Of a stretch of 64,000 nucleotides of DNA, positions 8,253 through 19,001 are shown piece by piece (within the stretch, counting starts at the first letter, position 1; each line of letters starts with the position of its first letter). The notes under the pieces were generated by a model. That model searched no databases. It was not told where the DNA came from and saw only the letters and a program-made list of their open reading frames with translations. The position numbers and the translations under genes were made by a program. The DNA comes from Paracoccus sp. DMF-8 (GTDB lineage Bacteria; Pseudomonadota; Alphaproteobacteria; Rhodobacterales; Rhodobacteraceae), in the NCBI RefSeq assembly GCF_029309835.1, contig NZ_JARJHL010000011.1, positions 186,001 to 250,000 of the forward strand, given 5' to 3'.

Positions 8253-9998
8253 TGGCCCCCGTTCCGAAGGCCCCGGTCACGCGGGTCTTTCACATCAGCC
8301 CCGAGTGGTGCGGGCAGGAACGCGTGACGCAGGCCTTTCGCCTGAACGGCTACCGCGCGCTGTGCGACGACAGCGGCGCGGTGGCCCGTGACATCGTCTT
8401 TTCGCAGGCGACGGGCCGCGCGGCCCTGACGCGCTGGCCGCGCATCTGCCTGTTCACCGGCCTCTATGCCGCCAGCCCCGCATGGCAGCCCCCGCTGGAG
8501 GCATGGCGCCGGTTCGCATGGCTGGACCGGACCTTTCCCCGCGCCGCCTTCATCCTGACCACGCGCGACCCCGAGGGCTGGATTCTGGATCGCCTGACCC
8601 GCGACGGCGGCGCGCTGGCCCGCTGCCATGCCCGGCATCTGGACGTTGCCCCCGATGCCTTGCCCGACATCTGGCAGGCCGATTGGCACGCCCATCAGGC
8701 TGCGGTTCAGGCCCATTTCGGCGATGATCCCCGGCTGATCCGCGTGGATATCGACCGCGAAACCCCGGCCGACCTGTGCCGCAGGATGGCCGCGCTGATG
8801 CCCTTGAAACCGTGCCTGCGGGGCGGGCGTGGCTGCCTGAAACCGACGCGGCCAAGGGCCTGCTGTCCCTGCTGGAGACCGCGCCGGAACCGGCGCCCTC
8901 GATGCCGCTGATATCGCGCGCGATATCGCGGATTTCTGCCTTGCCGGGCTGTCGCCGGATGGCACGGGAACCGAGGCGGTCTCGCGCTATTCCTGCCACT
9001 GGGACGGCGGCGATCAGCTGCGCGGGCGGCATGGCGCGGTATTGCCGATTGCCCTGACCGGCGCGGGAAACGGCACCGGCACGCGGCGCATCGCGGTCGC
9101 CGATCTGGACCTGCATTTCAAACAGGGGCGGCTGGCGGGTGTCATCAACGATGTGCTGCGTCTTGGCCGCGCCGATCCGATCCGCGTCGATATGGAGGAT
9201 TCGCGCTGGATGGGCTCGCCCGATGGCAAACCCCTTGGCGCGCCCGTCCTGTGCCGCAACCGCCGCGCCGGCGCGCGCAATGTCGTCCTTTGGCCGCTGC
9301 CGGGGCAGCACGATATCGGCCTGCCGGGCTTTGACCCCGCTGCGCGCCCCGATCCGATCCCCTTCGAGGACAAGCTGGACAAGGTGCTCTGGCGCGGCAT
9401 GATTTCCGGCAATCTGGTGACGGGCGAACGCCGCCCCGGTCTGCCGTCCTTTCATTTCCTGAACGATCTGGAACAGGCGGGCGATGACCCTGCCGCGCGG
9501 GCCGAGGCTTGGGACAAGCTGTCGCGCACCTCTCGGCTGGCGTTCGTGCGGGCCTGGATCGACCATCCCGATTTCGATATCGGCGTCGTCATGGCCTGGC
9601 GCTTCCGCGGTTTTGCCGATGACCCGCTGCTGGCCCCCTATTGCCGCCCGCGCGCGGGGCGCGGTCTGATGAATCGCTACCGTTATCAGCTGTATATGGC
9701 GGGTTACGATCACGGCTCGAATTTCATCGGCGCCATCGACAGCCAGTCGGTGCTGCTGAAGGAAGAAGACGGTTGGGAAGTGTTTTATTCCGGACGCTTC
9801 AAACCGTGGATACATTATATACCGCTGGAACGGTATTGCGCCGATATTGCCGAAAAACTGGCCTGGGCGCGCGAAAACCCCAACAAATGCAAAGAGATGT
9901 CGCAGGCCGCGCGGGTTCAGGCCGCCTATCTGCGCGACCCCGCGATCCGGCGGATGGCCTTGACCCATATCCTCGACGGAATCGGCGGGGCGGGTTAA
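8252..9998 (+). pseudogene. Sulfotransferase-like domain fused to a GT90 (CAP10) glycosyltransferase, two frameshifts
   Basis: Read through two single-base deletions (near 8803 and near 8888) the gene gives one continuous protein of about 580 residues. The first 200 residues resemble a small sulfotransferase (VFHISPEWCGQERV, later FILTTRDPEGW). The rest is a GT90/CAP10-type domain with SGNLVTGERRPG, RYRYQLYMAGYDHGSNF, LLKEEDGWEVFYS and PWIHYIPLERY. GT90 enzymes transfer sugars onto capsule or LPS. Frame order is 2 to 1 to 0, and each junction restores good sequence if one base is added (for instance AALDALETVP). The upstream MFS gene overlaps by 1 nt. The fusion itself rests on the repaired reading. 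Confidence 0.7.
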
Positions 9999-10023
9999 TC
10001 AGGCCACAACCCGAGGAGATGAC

Positions 10024-10503
10024 ATGACCACGATCAAGGCCACCCCGATCACCGCCGCAGCCTTTGCCCCCTTTGGCGAGGTCCTGACCGCCCGCGATAC
10101 GCCCAGCAAGATGATCAATGCCGGGAAATGCGAACGCCATCATGCGCTGGCCACCGTGCAGCGCGGCGGGGGCGAGGCGATCATTTCCATCTTCCGTTCC
10201 GAACCCGTCAGCCTGCCCTATGAATGCCGGTTGCTGGAACGCCACCCGCTTGGCTCTCAGGCCTTCATGCCGTTGGGCGACCAGCCCTGGCTGTCGGTGG
10301 TCGCCCCGGACGAAGGCGGCAGGCCCGGCCAGCCGCTGGCCTTTATCGTGCCCGCAGGCGTGGGCGTGAACCTGCATGCGGGAACCTGGCACGGGGTGCT
10401 GACACCCCTGGACCATGCCGCCGATTTTCTGGTCGTGGACCGCGAAGGCGATGGCGTGAACCTTGAGGAAGTCGTGATTCCCGGCGTGACGATCACCCGA
10501 TGA
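10024..10503 (+). CDS. allA: Ureidoglycolate lyase
   Basis: Splits ureidoglycolate to glyoxylate and urea, the last step of allantoin breakdown. 159 residues, the family length. The cupin-like fold shows [13 protein letters not shown] at the start, the CERHHAL segment and the metal/substrate region [14 protein letters not shown] near residue 120. A clear Shine-Dalgarno (GAGGAG) precedes the ATG. No other purine-catabolic gene is visible here. The stop codon overlaps the rnhB start (ATGA). Confidence 0.9.
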   Translation: MTTIKATPITAAAFAPFGEVLTARDTPSKMINAGKCERHHALATVQRGGGEAIISIFRSEPVSLPYECRLLERHPLGSQAFMPLGDQPWLSVVAPDEGGRPGQPLAFIVPAGVGVNLHAGTWHGVLTPLDHAADFLVVDREGDGVNLEEVVIPGVTITR

Positions 10504-11145
10504 AAACCTTTCCCGACCTGAGTTTCGAGGAAGCGGCACGGGCACGCGGCGCGCGCATCATCGCGGGCGTCGACGAGGTCGGGCGCGGCCCGCTGGCCGG
10601 GCCGGTGGTCGCGGCGGCGGTGATTCTGGCCGGGCCGCTGCCCCCCGGCATCAATGATTCGAAACAGACCAGCGCGCGCCGGCGCGAAAATCTGGCCGAA
10701 TGGATCATGGAGCATTGCATCTGGGGGCACGGCCTTGCCGATGTCGCCGAAATCGACCGGCTGAACATCTACCACGCCTCGCATCTGGCGATGTGCCGCG
10801 CGGTGGAACGGCTGGCCCAGCATCCGCGCGGTATGATGCCCGATTACGTTCTGGTCGATGGCAAGGCGGTCCCGTAGGCGTTGCAGATCCCGGCCGAGGG
10901 AATCATCAAGGGCGATGCCCGTTCGCTATCGATCGCGGCAGCCTCGATCGTGGCCAAGGTGCTGCGCGATCGGATCATGGTGGATTTGGCGCAACAGCAT
11001 CCCGGCTATGGCTGGGAGAAAAACGCGGGTTATCCGACAGCGCAGCATCGCGAATCTATCCACAGGCTGGGGATAACTCTACATCATCGGCGTTCGTTCA
11101 AACCCATCCACAACATCTTGTGTAAAGACCAAAAGCCAAGTTGTT

Positions 11146-11147
<2 letters not shown>
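10500..11147 (+). pseudogene. rnhB: Ribonuclease HII with an in-frame TAG
   Basis: Removes RNA from RNA/DNA hybrids, including misincorporated ribonucleotides. The two parts are in the same frame, 215 codons in total, split by a TAG at 10875-10877. Before it are the catalytic [12 protein letters not shown] and DYVLVDGK segments. After it are [17 protein letters not shown] and [11 protein letters not shown], all well conserved. The context is CCG TAG GCG, where a TAT (Tyr) codon would fit. A single substitution or base-call error explains it; the conserved tail argues against long-standing decay. ATGA overlap with allA. Confidence 0.85.
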
Positions 11148-12370
<1,223 letters not shown>

Positions 12371-12439
12371 TCCGACACAGGAATTGCGTTTCGCCGAGTC
12401 CCGCTTGCCGTGAGTTCCGCACGGCCGGGACCAAACTTG

Positions 12440-12495
12440 CCCCGCCTTTTGCATCGGTCCGCCGGTGCCAAGGGCGGGGACTTTTCGTTTTCCCC
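12440..12495 (+). terminator. Strong rho-independent terminator after ccrM
   Basis: An 18-nt stem (12440-12457 pairing with 12462-12479) with one internal mismatch and a TCCG loop is followed by ACTTTTCGTTTT. This is one of the best terminators in the window and closes the ccrM transcript before the GSCFA gene. Confidence 0.85.
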
Positions 12496-12516
12496 TTGCC
12501 GTGGCATTCAGGCGCG

Positions 12517-13569
12517 ATGACGCATCCCTATGACGACCTTCCCGACAGCGCCTTCTGGCGCAGCGCCGTGGCCGAGGCGGGGCCGCAGGCGCTGGAGGGG
12601 ATCTTCACGCCGAAATTCCCGCTGGACCGCAGCGCGGCGATTGCCACGGCGGGCAGTTGCTTCGCCCAGCATATCGGGCGGGCGCTGCGCCGGGCCGGGC
12701 TGAACGTGCTGGACGCCGAACCCGCGCCTGCGGGCAGGCCGAAGCGCGTCGCCGAGGCCTATGGCTACGGCGTCTATTCGGCGCGTTACGGCAATATCTA
12801 TACGACCCGGCAACTGGTCCAGCTGATCCGTGACGCGATGGCGGGCCGTGTCGATCCCGCCGATATCTGGACCCGCGACGGGCGTTTCCATGACGCGCTG
12901 CGCCCGACCGTCGAGCCGGGCGGGCTGGCCTCCTTGGACGAGGCGGTGGCCTTGCGTCGGGCCCATCTGCGCGCGGTGCTGGGGATGCTGCGCAAGGCGT
13001 CGCATTTCGTGTTCACGCTTGGGCTGACGGAATGCTGGGCGGATCGCGAAACGGGCCGGGTCTGGCCGACCTGTCCGGGCGTGGTGGCGGGCGAATTCGA
13101 CCCCGCGCAGCACGAATTCCTGAACCTTGGCTGGCAGGATGTCATGGCCGATCTGGCGCTGGCCCGCGGGCTGTTGCAGGATCTGCATCCGGGGATGAAG
13201 ATGATCCTGACGGTGTCGCCCGTGCCGCTGACCGCGACCGCATCGGGGCGGCACGTCCTGCCCGCGACCAGCCGGTCCAAGGCGGTGCTGCTGGCCGCCG
13301 CCAATGAATTCGCGGCCGGGCATGATGATGTCGATTACTTTCCGTCCTATGAAATCGTGACCAACCCGGCGGCGCGCGGCGGGTTTTTCGCCCCGAACCT
13401 GCGCGAGGTGACGCAAGCCGGCGTCGATACCGTCATCGCGACGTTTCTGGGCGCCCATGGCATCGACGCTCCCGCGCCGCAGCCGCTGGAGGTCGACACC
13501 CCGACCGACACCACTCCCGCCGAAGATGTCATCTGCGAGGAAATCCTGCTGGAGGCGCTGCGCAAATGA
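12517..13569 (+). CDS. GSCFA-domain protein (SGNH-type esterase-like)
   Basis: 350 residues. The name-giving motif AGSCFAQHIGRALRR is at about residues 43-57, followed by YGVYSARYGNIYTTRQL and FVFTLGLTECW, the conserved blocks of the GSCFA family, a relative of GDSL/SGNH esterases thought to act on polysaccharides. No signal peptide is visible, so it would act in the cytoplasm. The ATG at 12517 is chosen; earlier in-frame codons run into the terminator. It overlaps the next gene by 4 nt (ATGA). The substrate is unknown. Confidence 0.85.
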   Translation: MTHPYDDLPDSAFWRSAVAEAGPQALEGIFTPKFPLDRSAAIATAGSCFAQHIGRALRRAGLNVLDAEPAPAGRPKRVAEAYGYGVYSARYGNIYTTRQLVQLIRDAMAGRVDPADIWTRDGRFHDALRPTVEPGGLASLDEAVALRRAHLRAVLGMLRKASHFVFTLGLTECWADRETGRVWPTCPGVVAGEFDPAQHEFLNLGWQDVMADLALARGLLQDLHPGMKMILTVSPVPLTATASGRHVLPATSRSKAVLLAAANEFAAGHDDVDYFPSYEIVTNPAARGGFFAPNLREVTQAGVDTVIATFLGAHGIDAPAPQPLEVDTPTDTTPAEDVICEEILLEALRK

Positions 13570-14351
13570 TGCCGCGCAACCCTTTGGTGATCGGCAATTC
13601 GCATACTGCGGCGGTGCGGATCGCGCTGCGCGACGGGCCCGGACGCTGGCCCGGTTTCGACCCGGATATCTTTGCCATGCCGGGGGGCACGCTGTTCAGG
13701 CTGGAACTGCGTGACCGCGCATTCGTGCCGACCGATGCCGAGACGAAAAAGCAGATGGTCTTTTACAACGGCGTGCCGGAACTGCCGCTGTCGGGCTATG
13801 ACGGCTTTGTCGTGCTGGGGGGCATTTCCTTCAAACAGATCGCCGAATTGCAGGCGACGCATCGCAGCGGCGATTTCCCCTCGGTCCGGGCGGGCAAGGC
13901 CTGCCGTCTGGTCTCGACCGGCTTTGTCGATGCGATGATGCAGCGCCGGATCGCCGATTCCTCGGCGCTGCGGGTCATGCGCGCGCTGCATGGGCTGGGT
14001 CAGGGGCCGGTGGTATTCATGGATACGGTCTTTCCTTCGGCCGAGGCGCATGTGGGGGCCAAGGGTTTCAGGACCTATGTCGAAATGGTCGCGCGCGGCG
14101 ATGGTGCGGCCTTTCACGCGCGCTATATCGACCTTTTGGACCGCGAAATCGGCGATGCGGCGATCCGGCTGCCGCAGCCTGCTGAAACCGTCGTTGACGG
14201 GCTGTTCACCGCGCCGGAATGGATGCGCGGCTCGATACGGCTGAACCCGCATGACGACGTGCCCCATGACGCGGATGATTACGGCCATGCCAATGCCAGC
14301 TATGGCGCCTTGCAGGTGGATGCGGTGATCCGGGCCTTTGCTGCGCTATAG
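13566..14351 (+). CDS. SGNH-like hydrolase partner of the GSCFA protein
   Basis: 261 residues. The N-terminal VIGNSHTAAV (about residues 8-17) places a Ser in a GxSH context as in SGNH-type blocks, and the C-terminal HDADDYGHANASYG carries an Asp and a His in the order expected of the catalytic Asp-x-x-His. No signal peptide is seen. Translational coupling with the GSCFA gene suggests that the pair works together on one substrate, perhaps removing or adding acyl groups on a surface glycan. Fold assignment is from motifs only. Confidence 0.6.
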   Translation: MMPRNPLVIGNSHTAAVRIALRDGPGRWPGFDPDIFAMPGGTLFRLELRDRAFVPTDAETKKQMVFYNGVPELPLSGYDGFVVLGGISFKQIAELQATHRSGDFPSVRAGKACRLVSTGFVDAMMQRRIADSSALRVMRALHGLGQGPVVFMDTVFPSAEAHVGAKGFRTYVEMVARGDGAAFHARYIDLLDREIGDAAIRLPQPAETVVDGLFTAPEWMRGSIRLNPHDDVPHDADDYGHANASYGALQVDAVIRAFAAL

Positions 14352-14388
14352 CGCGCCGCAGGATATTGTTTCGCGGCGCTATAGCGCA
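14342..14388. terminator. Large inverted repeat at the convergent gene ends
   Basis: The palindrome GCGCTATAGCGC occurs at 14343-14354 and again at 14376-14387. Together they form the arms of a longer inverted repeat (TGCGCTATAGCGC...CCGC against GCGGCGCTATAGCGCA) around a 13-nt loop. Each copy contains the last two codons and the stop (GCG CTA TAG) of one of the two converging genes. It probably acts as a bidirectional transcription stop. Confidence 0.6.
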
Positions 14389-15518
14389 CCGCGCGGGGGC
14401 GGGTTTTCGCCGCGGGTATAGGGCGCCCAATCCGCGATCTCGGGATAGAACTGGCGCCGCCATGCGCGGACGCGCGGGTTCATGCGCCGCCGCCAGACCG
14501 GCGGGATCATCGCGACAAAGGTCATCGCGGGATAGCCGAACGGCAGTTGCGGGGCATCTTCCTGCGAATAGGTCTGCAACAGGGGAAAGCGGCGGTCGGG
14601 TTTGTAATGGTGATCCGAATGGCGTTGCAGGTTGATCAGCAGCCAGTTCGACGCGGTATGCGAGGCATTCCAGCTATGACGCGGCAGGACATGTTCATAT
14701 TTGCCATTGCCCAGATATTTGCGCGTCAGGCCGTAATGTTCGACGTAATTGGTCAGCTCCAACTGCCAGATCGCGACAAAGGCCTGCCAGATGAACAGCA
14801 ACAGCCCCGTCCCGCCACCCAAGACCAGGGCCAGCGCCAGCATCGCCAGTTGCAGCGCCCCGTAGCGCCAGAACGGGTTGCGCAGATCAAAGGCCGACCG
14901 TCCCGACCGCGTCAGCCGCGCGGTTTCGGCGCGCCATGCGCTGGCCGGGCAATCGGCCGAGACACGCAGGAAGTAGCGGAAAAAGCCTTCGTTATACCGT
15001 GCCGTCACCGCATCGCGGGGCGTCGCCACCCAAGAATGATGCACCAGCAGATGTTCGGTGCGGAAATGCGAATAGAGCGTCGAGGCCAGCAGCAGATCGC
15101 CCAGCCACCGCTCTGCCCGGTTGCGCTGGTGCAGCAGCTCATGGGCGTAAACCATGCCGATGGTGCCGGAACTGACGCCGATGCCGAAAAACAGCCCCAG
15201 CTTTTCAGGGCCGCCCAGATGCCCCTGCCGCGTGACATACCAGATCGTGCCAAAGATCAGAGCCGCCTGAACCGGAAACCAGATCAAGGTGATGGCGCGA
15301 TACCAGAACAGATGTTCCTCGGGCGTTTGGGGATCGGGGTTTTCGCCGTTCAGCCCCAGCACCAGATCCATGAAGGTGACCAGATACCACGCATAGGCGG
15401 GCAGGGTCAGGAACCACCAGCCGCCCTTGAGTGCCGCCAGCACCGTCAGGGGGATCATGCCAAGCGACATCCAGAAGGGCAGGGCGTCGATCAGCCGGTG
15501 GCGCAGCGGTTGGGTCAT
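14379..15518 (-). CDS. alkB: Alkane 1-monooxygenase (AlkB-type membrane di-iron hydroxylase)
   Basis: Oxidises terminal methyl groups of medium-chain alkanes with rubredoxin. 379 residues with several membrane helices. Four His-rich blocks are visible: HELLHQ, EHLLVHHSW, HSWNASHTASNW and LQRHSDHHYKP, matching the eight or more conserved histidines of the family. The ATG at 15518 overlaps the mutY stop (ATGA), so it is expressed from the mutY transcript. No rubredoxin gene is in view. Fatty-acid or xylene hydroxylase relatives share the fold, so the natural substrate is not certain. Confidence 0.85.
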   Translation of the reverse strand: MTQPLRHRLIDALPFWMSLGMIPLTVLAALKGGWWFLTLPAYAWYLVTFMDLVLGLNGENPDPQTPEEHLFWYRAITLIWFPVQAALIFGTIWYVTRQGHLGGPEKLGLFFGIGVSSGTIGMVYAHELLHQRNRAERWLGDLLLASTLYSHFRTEHLLVHHSWVATPRDAVTARYNEGFFRYFLRVSADCPASAWRAETARLTRSGRSAFDLRNPFWRYGALQLAMLALALVLGGGTGLLLFIWQAFVAIWQLELTNYVEHYGLTRKYLGNGKYEHVLPRHSWNASHTASNWLLINLQRHSDHHYKPDRRFPLLQTYSQEDAPQLPFGYPAMTFVAMIPPVWRRRMNPRVRAWRRQFYPEIADWAPYTRGENPPPRGAL

Positions 15519-16564
15519 GTCAGGCTCCGGGCAGGGCTGGTTGCGGTGGGATCTGCCGGACAGGCCAGCGACCAGACCTTGCGCATCAGGCCGGGCAGCG
15601 CCTCTGGGTCGAATTCGTCCAGGGGACAGCCTGCCGCGCGTCGCTGGCGTCGCAAGGGGGCGGCCATCACTGTAAGCTCCAGCGCGAAATGGGTAAAGAT
15701 GCGGCGCACCGCGCCGACCTGACGCCAGTCGGCGGGGGCGGGCGGGGGCAGGTCGCTGCCGTCCCACCCGGTCGAGGGGAAGGCCAGCGTGCCGCCCAGC
15801 AGGCCCTTGGGCGCGCGTTCCTCGACCAGAACGGCGCTGTTCGTCAGCCCGACCCAGGCAATGCCCCGACGTTCGGGTTTCGGCTTTTTCGGGGATTTGC
15901 GCGGCAGATCGGCGGCAATGCCCCGCGCGCGGGCGTCACAATCGTCCGTCAGGGGACAGATCGTGCAGGCCGGGCTGCGCGGCGTGCAGATCGTCGCGCC
16001 CAGATCCATCGCGGCCTGCGCGAAATCGCCCGGCCGCTTTTGCGGGGTCAGGGTCGCGGCCAGATCGCGCAAAACAGGCTTGGCGGCGGGCATCGGGGTT
16101 TCGACGGCAAACAGCCGCGCCGTGACACGTTCGACATTGCCGTCGACCACGGTTTCAGGCGCGTCATGGGCGATCGCCGCAATCGCGGCCGAGGTATAGG
16201 GGCCGACGCCGGGCAGCCCGGCCAGCCCCTCGCGCGTGGTCGGAAAGCCGCCCTGCGCCGCGACCTGACGGGCGCAGGCGACCAGATTGCGGGCGCGGGC
16301 GTAATAGCCCAGACCCGCCCATTCGGCCATGACCTGCGCATCATCGGCGCGGGCCAGATCCTCGACCGTTGGCCACAGCGTCGTAAAGCGTTCGAAATAG
16401 GATTTCACCGCCGCGACAGTGGTTTGCTGCAACATGATTTCCGACAGCCAGACGCGATAGGGGTCGCCGCGCCCCGCGCCGGGCGGGACGCGCCAGGGCA
16501 GCTTGCGGGCGTGGCGGTCATACCAGCCGAGCAGCCGTGTCGCGATCACTGAGCTTTCACGCAA
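15515..16564 (-). CDS. mutY: A/G-specific adenine glycosylase MutY
   Basis: Removes A mispaired with 8-oxoG. 349 residues. It has the N-terminal WYDRHARKLPWR, the helix-hairpin-helix GLPGVGPYTSAAI and the catalytic Asp in VVDGNVERV. The 4Fe-4S cysteines (C-x6-C-x2-C-x5-C in CTPRSPACTICPLTDDC) precede a C-terminal NUDIX-like domain. The TTG start (16564) may be too early; a GTG at 16549 fits family length better. Divergent from the DUF721 gene. Confidence 0.93.
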   Translation of the reverse strand: MRESSVIATRLLGWYDRHARKLPWRVPPGAGRGDPYRVWLSEIMLQQTTVAAVKSYFERFTTLWPTVEDLARADDAQVMAEWAGLGYYARARNLVACARQVAAQGGFPTTREGLAGLPGVGPYTSAAIAAIAHDAPETVVDGNVERVTARLFAVETPMPAAKPVLRDLAATLTPQKRPGDFAQAAMDLGATICTPRSPACTICPLTDDCDARARGIAADLPRKSPKKPKPERRGIAWVGLTNSAVLVEERAPKGLLGGTLAFPSTGWDGSDLPPPAPADWRQVGAVRRIFTHFALELTVMAAPLRRQRRAAGCPLDEFDPEALPGLMRKVWSLACPADPTATSPARSLT

Positions 16565-16638
16565 TTTTCAGACCTTGTCTCTGGCAAATGGATGCGGGGC
16601 GGTCCAGACTGCGGCGCAGTTTAACCATGCGGTTCCAG

Positions 16639-17211
16639 ATGGCCCAGACCAAAGCCAAGCACAATGCCGACAACCGCCGCAACGATGCTGGCCTGCGCCG
16701 TCGCATGCGCGGCTTTGAAACGGCGGCGGCGCTGGTTGCAACCCCGGTGCGGGCGGTCGGTGAGACGCGCGGCTTTGCCGTGGCGCGGCTGTTGACCAAC
16801 TGGGCCGAGGTGGTCGGCCCCGAGCTTGCGCAATCGACCCGCCCCGTCCGCATCAGCCACGGGCGCGGTTTTGGCGCGACGCTGACCCTGCTGGTGCAGG
16901 GCGCCCATGCCCCCCTGATCGAAATGCAAAAGGACCGCATCAGGGAAAAGGTGAACGCCTGCTACGGCTTCAACGCGGTGTCGCGCATCACCCTGACCCA
17001 GACCGCGCCCACCGGCTTTGCCGAGGGGCAGGCCAGCTTTGACCACGGGCCGAAGGAACCCCGCCGTCGCCCGCCCAGCCCCGAAGCCTGCCGGCAGGCC
17101 GAGGCCATCGCCGGCGGTTTTCAAGATCCCGTCCTGTCCGCCGCAATCCGGCAGATGGCGCTGAACACCATGTCCAAAACGGACGACAACGACCGAAAGG
17201 CACGCAGATGA
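16639..17211 (+). CDS. DciA-like DUF721 protein
   Basis: 190 residues. The DUF721 region (LLTNWAEVVGPELAQSTRPVR, LLVQGAHAPLIEMQKDRI) is the KH-like domain of DciA, the replicative-helicase operator of bacteria that lack DnaC. The role in helicase loading is known for the family and inferred here. The ATG at 16639 is taken because residues before it match no homologous start. It overlaps the dsbA-like gene by 4 nt. Confidence 0.8.
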   Translation: MAQTKAKHNADNRRNDAGLRRRMRGFETAAALVATPVRAVGETRGFAVARLLTNWAEVVGPELAQSTRPVRISHGRGFGATLTLLVQGAHAPLIEMQKDRIREKVNACYGFNAVSRITLTQTAPTGFAEGQASFDHGPKEPRRRPPSPEACRQAEAIAGGFQDPVLSAAIRQMALNTMSKTDDNDRKARR

Positions 17212-17879
17212 CCCTTGACCGCCCCTTCTTCATGGTGGCCGCCGCCGCCGCGATTTCGGCTCTTACCTTTGGCCCGGCGCTGGCGCAGGACGCCGCCCCC
17301 GCCCAGGGCGAAACCGCGCAGGCCAGCCAGGAAGCCCCCGAGGGCAAGGTCCTGCCCGACATCGTGCTGGGCCAGGAAAGCGCGCCGGTCACCTTCATCG
17401 AATATGCCAGCTTCACCTGCAGCCATTGCCGCGATTTCCACAACAACAACTTTGACAAGCTGAAGACGGAATATATCGACACCGGCAAGGTCAAGTTCAT
17501 CCAGCGCGATGTCTATTTCGACGCGGTCGGCCTGTGGGCGGGCGTGCTGGCGCGCTGCGGCGGTGACGACAAATATTACGCGGTCTCGGACCTGCTGTTC
17601 ACCGAACAGACGACCTGGCTGGCGGGCAAGACCGGCGAGGAAATCGCCACGAACCTGCGCAAGATCGGCGCCAAGGCGGGCATGGCGCCCGACCAGATGG
17701 AAGCCTGCTGGAACAACCAGCAGACCGTCGCCGATCTGGTCACGACCTTCCAGACCAACGCAGGCGGCGACAAGATCGAAGGCACGCCGACCTTCATCAT
17801 CAATGGCGAAACCGTCCACAACCAACCTTAGGAATCGCTGAAGGAGGTTCTGGACGCCAAGGTTGCGGCAGCGGGCTGA
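17208..17879 (+). pseudogene. DsbA-like periplasmic thiol-disulfide protein with an in-frame TAG
   Basis: Thioredoxin-fold oxidoreductase of the DsbA/Thioredoxin_4 family. A signal peptide (about 1-26, ending ALA-Q) precedes the active site FTCSHC. The frame is stopped by a TAG at 17829-17831, then continues in frame for 15 more codons to a TGA. Family members have QPY followed by a short last helix, so a Tyr codon was expected at the TAG. Only the last helix is lost, so the product could still fold. Operon with the DUF721 gene (ATGA overlap). Confidence 0.8.
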
Positions 17880-17885
17880 TAGGCC

Positions 17886-19001
17886 GTGAAGCCTCTGGCC
17901 GGGCTGAAAGTCGTTGAACTGGCACGGATTCTGGCTGGCCCCTGGGCCGGTCAGACGCTTGCCGATCTGGGGGCCGAGGTCATCAAGGTCGAAGCCCCCG
18001 AAGGCGATGACACCCGCCGTTGGAGGCCGCCCTTCATCACCCGCGACGGCGACGAAAGCGCGGCCTATTTCCACGCGACCAATCGCGGCAAGGCATCCGT
18101 CACCGCCGATTTCCGCACGGCCGAGGGGCAGGCCAAGGTCCGCGACCTGATCCGCGACGCCGATGTCGTGCTGGAAAACTTCAAGCTGGGCGGGCTGGCG
18201 AAATACGGGCTGGATCATGCGTCGCTGGCGCAGGTGAACCCGCGGCTTGTCTATTGCTCGATCACCGGCTTCGGGCAGACCGGCCCCTATGCGGCCCGCG
18301 CGGGTTACGATTACATCATTCAGGGCATGTCCGGCCTGATGAGCGTGACCGGCGCGCCCGATGGCCAGCCGCAAAAGGTCGGCGTGCCGGTCGCTCGATA
18401 TTTTCACGGGCATCTATGCCGTCGTCGGCATTCTGGCGGCGCTGCATCAGCGACAGACCACGGGCCGGGGCCAACGTATCGATATGGCGCTGTTCGATGT
18501 CGCGACGGCGGTGATGGCCAATCAGGCGATGAACTATCTGGCGACGGGGACGGCACCGCAGCGGCTTGGCAATGCCCATCCCCAATCTGGTGCCCTATGC
18601 GGTCTTTGACTGCGCCGATGCCTGGATCATCATCGCGACCGGAAATGACGGGCAATATCGCCGGCCTGTGCGCCGGTTCTGGGCCTGCCCGCGCTGGCCG
18701 ATGCGCCCGATGTCCACGACCAACGCCCAACGCACATCGCCAACCGCGAGAGCCGACGGCGGCCCTGTCATCCGTGACGAAACTGTGGAAACGCGACGAG
18801 CTGCTGGCCGCCTGTGAATCGCAGAGCGTGCCCGCCGGTCCGATCAACGACATGGCCGATGTCTTCGCCGATCCCCAGATCATCGCGCGGGGCCTGCAAA
18901 TCGCCCCCGAAGGCATCCCCGGCGTCCGCACCCCCATCGTCTTTTCCGATTCGGAACTGTCGCTGGACCGGGCGTCCCCGCGTCTTGGGCAGGACGATTA
19001 A
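17886..19001 (+). pseudogene. CaiB/BaiF-type CoA-transferase, multiply frameshifted
   Basis: Family III acyl-CoA transferase. The N-terminal 165 codons are intact from a GTG start (LKVVELARILAGPWAGQTLADLGAEV, later the NPRLVYCSITGFGQTGPY block). From about 18385 to 18790 the reading frame must change at least five times. At one point CATCCCC would need to lose a C to read NAHPNLVPY. The C-terminus is again in one frame (QSVPAGPINDMADVFADP). This is the densest indel cluster in the window. The acyl substrate cannot be told; formyl-CoA or succinyl-CoA types are possible. Confidence 0.7.

Noticed and set aside
14379-15767. N-terminal extension of alkB to 15767
   Set aside because: The extra 83 codons are in the mutY coding region in another frame; the ATG at 15518 overlaps the mutY stop and matches family length.
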